This document shows, piece by piece, positions 43,374-53,020 of a stretch of 64,000 nucleotides of DNA; positions within the stretch are counted from its first letter, which is position 1; every line of letters begins with the position of its first letter. The DNA lies in assembly GCA_963210315.1 (NCBI GenBank), contig OY723278.1, positions 744,001 through 808,000 of the forward strand. The letters run 5' to 3'. The translations under genes were made by a program, and so were the position numbers. Below the pieces are notes generated by a model. It saw nothing but the letters and a program-made list of their open reading frames with translations, was not told the origin of the DNA and did no database searches. Source of the stretch: Rhynchopus euleeides (lineage: Eukaryota > Euglenozoa > Diplonemea > Diplonemida > Diplonemidae).

Positions 43374-43570
43374 TCCACACCATTTCCTAAGGGAACCAAG
43401 GCAAAATAGGTGAAAAACACGAAAAAACACCGTTCTGGCCCACCTACTAGGTCCTACTAGGTCAAAATGGTGTGAAACCCACCCAAAAAACCATTCTGGA
43501 CCCATTTTTCGGGGTTTTGACCTAGTAGATTTTTGGTCTCAGCCGACCCAGCCTGGGGGTTACCCTTCTA

Positions 43571-46500
43571 GCACAAGGGCATGGCAAAGCACGTGACACT
43601 TTCCGCCCGCATCGTAGGCTAAAAAGAAGAGGTGTGAGGTAAGACCTGGGGGGGAGAGATGCACAGGTAGATGTGCTGTGACCAGGCGCAGATGCTATGG
43701 GAAGGGTGTGCTCATGTCCCCGCCACAAAGCACACTCATCAGTCAAAATCCGGCATGTTTATATATGGCGTTGCTTCTCGCAGGATCTCACCTGATATGG
43801 GAGCTCACCGCCTGCAGCAAGTCGGGAAGAAACAAACACAAAAACGTGTGGAAGGCGAATCGATTGTATTGATTACAAATCGCATTACAACAAATCTGCC
43901 CGACGGAATAACCGGACCTGATCTTGACTGAACCTCCATCCATCCAACGCCCTTTTCGATTACACCACTGTAGTATCCAGCAGGACTTCACATTGATCTT
44001 GGAGGCGCGACCGACGTAACAAACCCAAACATGAAGATGCGCACAATGGTTGGGAAAGACAGGGCAGCAGAGCACAAACAAAATGAGGCAGAGGGGGTGC
44101 GAGCTGGGCTCCCGGCGTGCAGAGGGGGGGGCCTCCCTGTTTGTTGGGGTTGTGTAGACACAGCCTGTCATGTGATGGTCCATCCACACCCGGCCCAACC
44201 ACCCAAAAGCACGGGCCTTGCTGTCGCACAGAGTTTGGCACAGAGTGGCGCAAAGCCCTTCCCAGCGAGAAGGGTGGAGAAGGAGGTAAGCCACATTATT
44301 CACTGGTGGTTTCGTTGAACAGGGGCACCAAACGGAAATGAACAAACTTGTCAAAATCAAAAACTGCCTCGGTGAGACATGGTTGTGCGTGGTGTGGCGC
44401 GACTTCCGGAACAAACATGTGCATCTTTATGAGGAGGGTGTTTGCATCTCTTGGGGCGGAGAGGGCACGTTGCATCGCCAATTTTGTGAGGCACGTGGAT
44501 GGTTTTGCACTACTGTGGGGCACACCGAGTGCCTGTTCTTGATGATGTGGTCCACTGCCACACACACAGCCCACCCTCCCTCACTTTTCTGAAGTCATGA
44601 GCGAAGGCCCACAGGTGTGCAACAGCAACAGAATCACATCGGGGATCGGGGTATCGGTAAACTCAAAATCAAAGTCTGACGAGTACAAATGGTCGGTCGC
44701 ACAGGGGCGGGGCTCTCCCTGAAAACATGTGATGGCTGTTAGCGTCCACTGCATCTCACCGGCCTCACCGGTGGTGCACGGGAGGTGGGCAGGCGATGAC
44801 CGCGAAAACCGAGAGAAAAGATTCCACTTCTGCCGTTCGGATCACCACCTAACACACTCGGGCCTCCTGGTACAACATCCACACTCAATCGGCAGTGCAC
44901 GGGACCCAGTGAGGTGATTGTCGTATGCGACATTCAGCATCACCGGTGTGCGGGGTGGGGGGAGGGCGGGGCAAGACACTTAAAGGTCAAGTGAGAGAGC
45001 AATCAAGCCTGGCCTTAGCGACCAACGCAATGAATGCACCTCTCCAAAGGCAAGGGGGTTCGAAACCGAACATGTTCTGGATAACGGTTCTCTTCTTTCA
45101 GGGGGCGGGGGGGGGGGGGGGGGCGGGCGTGAAGCTTCGGAGACCTAAGGTGGGAAACTGCGGCAGTGTGACACAAATACACTGCGAAGAACGGTTGCTT
45201 GGGAATATTGAAACATTCGCAGCTGGTGATCCCCGGACACGACCCTATGCCATGCTGCTGCGACGCCAGGGCCCAGTTTGGGCCACCCGCACATCATTAC
45301 ACAAGGGGACAGCGAGTTTGGTTTTAACCTGGTTGGGTGCGCAGGACCTATGTCCAGGAGATGATACATCACGCGAACCGGTCTTCACGCCATCTTGCAC
45401 CACCCGACTATGGGTGCTCCTACCTGAGGCACTGAGGCATGAGGGTCAATGGGTGCCTCCATGCGGTGCCTAAGGTTCGGACTTCTTGGGAATTCCCGAA
45501 TTCAGAACAAACGGGGGAAATCCGGCAATGTCGGGAGGCATGGTGAATAGTCAGGAGCAATGAAACCGTGTGTGCCCATCGCCTGCCTGATGTGGGAAGG
45601 TTCGTCGGAAGCACTCCTGCACGTTTCCACCTCGTGCATGTGGTGTGAGCCACAAGGGATCATAGTGACCGCCCACCAAAAGTGCGATTTCAAGCATTGT
45701 ACTTCGTTTGTCGCACCCCTCTCGCCTGAAGGGGGTGGTGTGTAGAACTGAATTGACACTTCCGCACTGAGGGTCGTCGATCGCGAGAACACCCCACGCC
45801 TGTAGCGTGGTGATGTTCTGCAAGACTTTGCACAGGGCACAGTTTCCTGCGTTGTGATCACAACACTCAACAAAAGGAATGGCTGGAATTTCACCGATTG
45901 ACAACGAGTCGCAGCAGAAACCCGGCTGACCGATCGCGCGGACCACTCTTCTTGTTTCGGAACTACGACGATGCATCCTCCTTCACCAGGCATCAACGGC
46001 TGTCGTTGGATTTGTGCGACCGAATATATCAAACCGCAAATATCGAACTTTGCATGAGGGCGTTACGACAGAGTTCCGAGCTCTATGGGGTAAGGCCACC
46101 CTGTCAGATGCTTTGGTGACCAGAGAGGAGGCGAGCAACCTTTTGATTCGAAAGGGATAGTTGACGTAACGTGAGAACACAGATTAGTGCACAGAGGACA
46201 GTTGCCGTACGGTTCCCAATTTGCACGAACATACGAACAAAACATAAGGAACGCCAGCACCTATGGAATAGGGGCAACACACACGCACAAAGCCTTATGT
46301 CCCGCCGGTCGTGAAGCGACAGCATAACGAGACAGCAAACCAATACATGCCGAATATTCTGCTGGAAACACAGACACCACTCTGCACACCGCTCCCCCAG
46401 TCTGGTGAAGTTGTGTGAAGTGGGGGGTCACAAGATCCCAGCTGATCCAGGCATGGAGAGCTTCCCCAGTTGGCTCTGCCAAACGATAAAAAACTATGAA

Positions 46501-46696
46501 CCGCGTCAGCTTCGGTGCCGGAAACCGAAAGTAAGTTGTACCGACTCTTGGGTTTCGCATGCACCACGGGCTGTCACGCGCAGAGAACACCGCCAGCCCC
46601 CGAGGGTGCGACCTGTGTTCAGTGTCACTTCGTCCGGCATCCATTTCTCATAACACCCCTCTCTTGAGTGCAGCACAACACAGACACACGGGCATT
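43571..46696. other. Intergenic, no gene seen
   Basis: About 3 kb without a convincing gene. A long G-rich run lies at about 45101-45127 (potential quadruplex). ORFs up to about 208 codons overlap on both strands and show no domain, signal peptide or repeat. Confidence 0.5.
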
Positions 46697-47806
46697 CTAG
46701 AGGCACTCATCACGGGAGCACTGCTTCTGGAGGACGAGCGAATCCCCGTCGGAGGAGGCCGTGCCCCCCTCCCCCCTTGTCTCCCGATACCGGTTCACCA
46801 GAGCCACAGCGAAGCCCAGAACGAGCAGCACGCCACACCCGCAGGCGATGTAGAACCCCGCAGACCGGGAAGTGCTGTAGGAAGCGGTGCCCACCTCCCC
46901 CCCGGCCCCGCTGCCTGCGGCATCCAGGCGGAGGTCCACCACACACTCGGTGTCGAAGTTGGTCAGGACCACAGACGCCCCCGAGGTGAAGTTGCCCAGC
47001 TTTTTGGCGGCAATCATCACCGAGGCCCCGTCGAACCCCACGCAGAGCACGGCGTTCTGCGCTGCGCCATCCGCAGCCCTCGCCTGCGACAGCACGGTGA
47101 TGCAGAGAGGGCACCCATCGCCACGCGGCGCCGCGTTCGACAGCATCAGCAACGGACCCACATCGGCATCGACACCCCAGCTCCTCACGGCCATCGGGGC
47201 CAGCACGGCAGACTCATTCAGCAACAGCACATCTGGCTCCTGGGTGAGGGGGACCATGACAGACCCGCGCAGGCGGTGCCCCGCTACAGGCAGCGTGCTG
47301 CCGATGGCGTAGTTGAAGGGCGCCAGGGTATCGGGGTTGACCACACCCCCCTCGCCCTGCAGGGGCCACGACACGCGCAGGGTGGCCGTGCCGGAGGCCC
47401 ATTCGACGCTGCTGCGGGAGAGGCGCTGCGAGACGTCCAGAGCAAGGGGATACGTGCCGTTGGCAGGGGCGGCAATGCGGCAGGCATCGGTGGAGCAAGC
47501 GCCGCTGCTTGGGCAGCGCGCAACCACACCTACAGCGTTGCCCATCTGGCCGAATTCGTCAGCTGCGGCGAGGGCGATCCATCCGGGCAGGTCGCCCTTG
47601 CCAACCAGGGCGAGGTTGGCCTCTCCGTCAGCGCGGGAGAGGCTCCAGTGCAGAGAGGTCCCCTTGCCATCCAGCGCCACAGTGCAGGTGTAGGGCGCCC
47701 CTGTGTCGTCATGGAGGGGCGATCTCGCGCACAGGTCCGTGGCCTGGCCAAGCACGCCCCACCCTGCCACCGCCAGAGCCACAGCAGCCCGTGAAAACGC
47801 TGGCAT
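46697..47806 (-). CDS. DOMON-like type I membrane protein
   Basis: A 369-aa surface protein. The frame is open for a further 198 codons upstream, but that part is low-complexity and falls in the duplicated flank. I start at the ATG 47804-47806 because it opens a signal peptide (MPAFSRAAVALAVAGWGVLG). Residues about 22-190 match the DOMON pattern, a beta-sandwich that binds haem or sugars in other proteins: LHWSLSRADGEANLAL, then GWIALAAADEFGQMGNAVGV. A Cys-containing beta-rich region follows (CPLCITVLSQ, CVVDLRLDA). One transmembrane helix (about 314-337, YIACGCGVLLVLGFAVALV) and a 32-residue cytoplasmic tail with two Cys end the protein. No DOMON metal ligand can be assigned with confidence. 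Ligand unknown. Confidence 0.78.
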   Translation of the reverse strand: MPAFSRAAVALAVAGWGVLGQATDLCARSPLHDDTGAPYTCTVALDGKGTSLHWSLSRADGEANLALVGKGDLPGWIALAAADEFGQMGNAVGVVARCPSSGACSTDACRIAAPANGTYPLALDVSQRLSRSSVEWASGTATLRVSWPLQGEGGVVNPDTLAPFNYAIGSTLPVAGHRLRGSVMVPLTQEPDVLLLNESAVLAPMAVRSWGVDADVGPLLMLSNAAPRGDGCPLCITVLSQARAADGAAQNAVLCVGFDGASVMIAAKKLGNFTSGASVVLTNFDTECVVDLRLDAAGSGAGGEVGTASYSTSRSAGFYIACGCGVLLVLGFAVALVNRYRETRGEGGTASSDGDSLVLQKQCSRDECL

Positions 47807-48545
47807 TTCTTTCCTCACGCTATCTCTTTGGATGAGGAATGGAACAATGCGCAGGATGCAGACGAGAATAAACCCCTCCCCCAGCGAATGTGTATGACGG
47901 ATACACTTGCGGGCTGTCCGCAGACACGGGAGCCTTTGGAAGCACCGAGCGAGCGAGAGAAAGAGAGAGCGGGTCGACTTCCCTTCACGCTTGGGAGGAG
48001 GGGCGGGTGTGTGTATGTGGCAAGGATAACCGCTGTGTGGTGGTGGCGGTGGTGGCGAGACGGGACACAGCGCGACAAAGTGGGGGCCACCTGGCCCCGA
48101 GGATGAGGGGGGGGGGGGGGGGGCAGCATCAAACACAAGCAATAAAAGCGCCCGTGCGGGGGAGGTGGGGGAGTGTGGGGATGGACTTTGGGATGAGACA
48201 GACACCTTTCCACTCTCCGCCGCAACTCTGGCTACGACCGATTGCCCATCTCTACCCGGGGCACCGAGACGTTGCGTGGGACGAACACAAAAAGGACAAG
48301 GGGCAAACGAGGCGCAGAGTGGGGGGTTCCACCCCCCCGGCGTATAACGGCATCTGGCCTGGTTTTCCAAACACGCTGCATGGATGCAAAAGTAAGACAA
48401 GAGTTTGAAAGGGACAGAGGGGAGAGTGGGGGGGGGGGCCTGTGTGCACCCTCCTTCCCCATAGAGGGGGGGGGGGGAAGGTGTTATCGAAGAAGATATG
48501 GGGGTGTTGTCTGTGCGCCAAATCCGGGCAAAACAAAGGAAACTC

Positions 48546-48883
48546 CCGCACCCTCATCAGCCTTGGCTGCGCGAGATTTGTCTTTTGTTGCCCCAACAGG
48601 CGCTGAACCTCCCCTATCCTTTTTGACACTGACAGGAGTCCTGTCACAGGCTGTTGTGGAAATCGTACTCCTTCCGCTATGATAAGAGAGACCCCCCTGC
48701 CCACAACTGCAAATAAAGGCAGATCCAGGCTACTTTTCGTTGAGCGCCACACTCATATGTCGAAGGCTGTGTCAGCCCCTGCGAAGTGGCATGGAGGTGT
48801 GATCCTTATAAAGCTTCAGTCGTACGATTCCCTTCGTTACTTCGCAACCTGGCTCCGCCTCGTCGCTCATAACTGGTGATATA
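48546..48883 (+). repeat. Dispersed noncoding sequence, copy in block B
   Basis: Near-identical partner of 23740-24075, carried by the segmental duplication. It lies about 0.75 kb upstream of the DOMON gene start. Confidence 0.5.
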
Positions 48884-49908
48884 AAAAAAAACGAAGATGC
48901 AATTCGACTATCCTTCAATCATACGGTGGCGGTGGGGAAGCGCACTGGGCTTAACACCCAAAACACAATGTTCATAAGACAGCAGTATCTCCCGGAACGC
49001 AGGGAACGTCCGGGCAAGGCTTGTTGTCCCCCCACCCCCCTTATCCCCGGCATGGTCCCATGGTACACTCATTCGATATCGTTGTGCAAAGCGGGCCGTT
49101 GGCTTATCCCCCTGTGCCTGGTCCCATGGTACACTCATTCGAGATCGTTGTGCAAAGCAGGCCGTTGACAAGCAGGCTTTCTACACATGAGCTGAGTCTG
49201 ACAGGCGGGACGAGTCATCCAGGCAGGTGGGGACGCTGCAGGGGGTGGAGGGGAGGGGCGTTGATTATCTACAACTAACACGCAACAGGTATACTCACGG
49301 ATGACGTACGAATCGTAATGGTGAAATACGAATCGTGCATATCGTATTTTATATCGCATTATATCGTATACGATTACGATATAAAATACGATATTATGCG
49401 ATATTACGAATCGTTTAGGATGATGCATGGCCACACGGGGTGGGCACCGGGGAAAAAGGCACCCAGCACACCAACGAGGGGCGGCGAGACTACCACCACC
49501 ACCCCAGATGAGTCACCCACTCCGAAGCCAAAGGCTCTCAAAGAGCAGCTGGCGAAGCAGAAAGCAGGGGCGCGAGTGAGCTACGTGACAGCGAAAACAC
49601 GTCATGATAAGCTGCAAGGCGATGCCAAAGACGTGTACGCCGTCAAGGATGTCGCGTCTCTGCAAACCCGCAAACCCCAGTGTTCTCCCGATGGCGAGTT
49701 TGGGGGCGAAATTCTCCATTTGTATTTTTTCCCCCGAAAACCCGACGGCGAGTTTCGGCATTTTTTTGGGGGTGGAATTTTTCACAGGTTTCAGACAGTT
49801 TCCCACTCATCGACCTGCACAACTTCCCAACAACGAGCGTCCCTGGGTTCGTGCCCCACTACGAACCGCAATTGATACAAAGAGTCCCAGAACGCGAAGG
49901 AGAAGGCC

Positions 49909-50228
49909 AGATGTTCGCTACCGTGGCCTCCGGCGGCTGGGGGGCTCCGCCCCCTAAACCCCTGTGCTGTGCACCTGTCGAGTGTGCATGTACCATTTGG
50001 TGTACCATGGCAAGTGGGAAACGGCACAACACCAGGAGTGCGACATGGTCGTGAGTGAAGACGGAGTACGTGCAGACTACCATCCCTGCACAACGAAGTC
50101 TGTACGACTTCCTCGTTGTCCACTCACACCGCACATTGCAAAGCGTATCGATCAGAACGAATGTTGTTGCGGATATACGCGTGCATTGCATGAGGCGCTC
50201 GCGCGCGAAGCGCGCGAGCAATTTTTTT
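49909..50228 (+). repeat. Paired-hairpin motif, copy d
   Basis: Box 1 at about 49909-49970 (GCTACCGTGGCCTCCGG, then CTGGGGGGC-TCC-GCCCCCTA with a weakened stem). Box 2 at 50197-50219 (GCTCGCGCGC-GAA-GCGCGCGAGC), followed by AATTTTTTT. The sequence between is unrelated to the other copies. It lies inside the hAT element. Confidence 0.68.
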
Positions 50229-50376
50229 AGCACCCCTTTTTCCGGATCAAAGCTCGCCATCACCCGCCCGTGCGGTCGAGCACCAGAAGAAGAAGCAGTC
50301 GGGCGGTGAAGACAAGAACGGCGACAGGCAAGGGAGGCAGCAGAAGGCGCACGGAGCCAATCCAGCACCGGAATTC

Positions 50377-51382
50377 GTGAGTGACCTGTCGTATTCACTT
50401 TGCATCGGCAATACCACGGCCAGCCAGGCGGAGCTTGTGGTGTTGGCGATTCGGAAACACCTGTACCCGAACATGCTCAGCGGACGCGCCCTCTTGCAGA
50501 AACACAGCAGCCACACGGATGCACTTCTGAAGGCGCTGAAAGATGCTCTCAAAGGTCGCACCGTGCCTATTGGCATCGACGGAACTACAGCAGCATCGAT
50601 CCACACCTCGTACCTCGCTGTGACTGCATATGTTGGGCAACAACCGCTGCTGGTGTGCGTTGAGGTGTTCAGGCTGGGGTGAGCCCTGACGCAGTGATGC
50701 TTGAAGATGTGCTGCAGCGGCTCGAATGCGACTACTCGTTTACGATCGCGTCTGTCAACATGGACAGATGCGCGACAAACCAGCGCCTCATCAAGCTCAC
50801 AGGGCGTCTGTCGGTGTGGTGTTTGGGGCATCACGCCAACAAATGTTGCAAAGACTTCTACACGAAGCGCTTCCCCCTCGCCATCCAGTTCGCGACCTTC
50901 TTCTCACAGGCGCCGCGCACCACCTCAGAAACGAGGTGGTCAGCGCTGTTTCACGTCGTTGAGCATGTGGCACCCCGGACCGACCTGCTTGCAAGCTTCT
51001 TGCACGAAGAGCTTGAGCGCGCCTACAAACCGCAAAGTGTCCGAGAGTTACATTTGATCGGAGGGGATGGGTGGGGGGACATGCTCTCGGAGATCCAGAC
51101 GATGCACAGAGCCTCCTACAGTTCTTCCTCTGGATGAGCAACCCCCCCAGCGATCAGAAGTCCTGTTTTGTCGTGGGGGAAGTATGGAAGAGCATCCAAC
51201 ACGTCACCAACGAGGAACAACAACTTCTCAAAGAGCTGTGGGACACGTTTTCCTCAAGAGAGTTCTTTGAACTCATGGAGGTGATGGACCCGGAAGCAGT
51301 TGCCCAGGAGGTGATTACTGATGAAGTGCTGGAGGCGTCGGAAGAGAGGTGGCGGGACGTCTTGGGGCGTAACACCACTTAG
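50377..51382 (+). pseudogene. hAT-type transposase remnant
   Basis: Three overlapping frames (50377-50682, 50679-51137 and 51071-51382) together resemble a hAT transposase core. Visible motifs are IGIDGTTAASIHTSYLAV, MDRCATNQ, CLGHHANK and ETRWSAL, in the order expected for hAT enzymes. At least two frame changes separate them, so the enzyme is broken unless splicing joins the parts; the junctions do not fit a normal intron. The expected C-terminal dimerisation motif is not seen. A plus-strand frame at 49318-49875 (Lys/Thr/Pro-rich) may be the old N-terminus. Confidence 0.7.
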
Positions 51383-51525
51383 CCGTATCCCATCCTTGTG
51401 GTGTTGTCTCATGTGGCTACCTAGCCATCCCATTGCCTCCCTCAGAAGCCTGTAGTAATAGTGCGATATGGGCATATCGCATACGATATCAAAGCTGACT
51501 AAACACGATATAAATACGATATATT

Positions 51526-51634
51526 GGGGGCCCTCGCTACCAAGTGTGACTGAGTGAGAAAAAGTGAGAAGTCAGCCATGTTTGGCTGAAAACTGACGAC
51601 TCGTGACTCACAGTGACTCGTAGCGAGGGCCCCC
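51526..51634. repeat. 109-bp palindromic mini-element
   Basis: Inverted ends GGGGGCCCTCGCTAC and GTAGCGAGGGCCCCC, with partly complementary arms and a central CAGCCATGTTTGGCTG hairpin. ATT stands on both sides and may be a 3-bp target duplication. Nested in the right subterminal region of the hAT element. Confidence 0.6.
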
Positions 51635-52050
51635 ATTGCGATATATTGCGATATCGCCTTAAAAAATACGACACATATCGTATTTACGATATGATACGAT
51701 ATTACGATTCGTACGTCATCCGTGTATACTGAACCCGGGAGACTGACACTCCGGTGCCCGAGATACAGCACGCACGATAAAGAAAAGTGGGATATGAGTT
51801 GGTTGAAGTATGAGATGGTGTGCAACACGACGATTCGAGAGAAGGGAAAATATGTTTCGACGGGCATTTGGCAGTGCCTTGTCAGATTTCCTGCACACGC
51901 GGCACCCCGAGTGTCACTGGGTGTGACATGAGGACGGGCAGGTAGATAATTGTGACTGAGTTGAGAGACACGCACGACACGAAAATGCTCTTTAAATACG
52001 GCAGTGTGCCACAGCTATGACACATCAGATGACAACGTATCAACGCCGAA

Positions 52051-52205
52051 AAGTGTCACTGCGCTTTGTTCGGCACTTTTTGCTTTGGTTTCTTTTTTTT
52101 GCGTTGACGCTTCCACACTCACACTCCTGCTGATGATGGTGTTGTGAGTGAGGAGCACAAGGGCACGAACAAGCACGCGACACTTTCCGCCCACATCGAA
52201 GTGTG
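52051..52205. repeat. Short insertion in block B containing an empty transposon site
   Basis: Absent from block A at about 24757. Its middle (GAGTGAGGAGCACAAGGGCACG) joins sequences that, in diverged form, flank the satellite-bearing element at 42013-43570 (left flank about 41963-42012, right flank about 43571-43620). So this small repeat family existed before that element inserted. Confidence 0.6.
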
Positions 52206-53020
52206 CTGAAATTCACTCACAAAATATTGAAGGATCACACAGGAGGTCTCATCGTGATTCAGAATGCCGGGATGGGGGGATAAACATCCCGTTTCTTCTA
52301 AACCGAAACAGCTCGAAGCTGATTCCCGTTCATCATCATCACTTCCAATCACAGAATACATCGGGCAAAGGGATCGCCCCTCACGGCACCACAGAGACAC
52401 GCGATTGATTGGAGATGCGAGACACACTAACAAAAATATAAGGCGTTGTGCCTGCGCCAAATCCGGGTGAACAAACCTCAGTGTTCTGCCTGATGAAGGT
52501 TGGTGTGAATGTGCGCACAGTCACATTGCAACAAGGCAAGGTTGTGTTTGTCACCCAAAGCGCTGACAACTTTCTTTTTCACTGTGACAAGCTCCTTGTT
52601 GTGTGTGAAAAAGAAACCCTTATTGAGAAGCGCCAGCTGGCTCTTCGATTGGGGGCTAGCAACCCACAACCAGGCCCACCGTATCGCTTCGACCACAACA
52701 CGGAACAAACCAAGAAGGGCATAGGGTAAAGGGTGGGGTGGTGCCGTGGCTGCCGTGCAGTTGGATAGCCCAACCCGCTGTCGTGTCGGCAGGAGCACCA
52801 ACCCTGAACCGTGAACTGCAGAGGGCATGTGAAAGTGACAGCGCCAGCAGAGGTTCAAGGGATATGGCAGGCAAGTCGAGGAACTGTAACAGCTCCCGGG
52901 GTGTGCCCAAGCGAGCACACTGACTGATTCTTGCACGATGTCGTACAACTCCCCTTGTGTTGCTAGACGACATCCACTCCGGCATGCATCAGCTTCAGGC
53001 AGGTTGGCAGGCAGGCGTCG

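Larger units (their letters stand above)
42013..43570. mobile_element. Non-autonomous transposon made mostly of two satellite arrays
   Basis: The ends form inverted repeats TAGCAGGGTAACCCC and TAGAAGGGTAACCCC (then GGCTGGGT on both). The 7 bases GCACAAG are repeated on either side (42006-42012 and 43571-43577). A related sequence near 52153 has the two flanks joined (GAGCACAAGGGCACG), which supplies an empty site. Of 1558 bp, about 1220 are tandem repeats: a 32-bp array, then a TAACCGG satellite. No transposase. The ends resemble hAT-type ends, but the superfamily is not certain. Confidence 0.78.
49296..51724 (+). mobile_element. hAT-superfamily DNA transposon, 2.43 kb, decayed transposase
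   Basis: The ends are inverted repeats CACGGATGACGTACGAATCG. TATACT flanks both sides (49290-49295 and 51725-51730), and block A keeps the empty site with a single TATACT (24422-24427). Both subterminal regions (about 49300-49415 and 51455-51715) are dense in ATATCGTATT and its complement, likely transposase-binding sites. It carries transposase remnants, a paired-hairpin motif (49909-50228) and a small palindromic insertion (51526-51634). Confidence 0.88.

Noticed and set aside
45040-45090. tRNA T-arm-like GGGTTCGAAACC
   Set aside because: No matching acceptor, D or anticodon arms around it.
47807-48400. Upstream extension of the DOMON frame (198 codons)
   Set aside because: It is Pro/Ser/Cys-rich, lies in the duplicated noncoding flank shared with the region upstream of 23079, and would bury the clear signal peptide.
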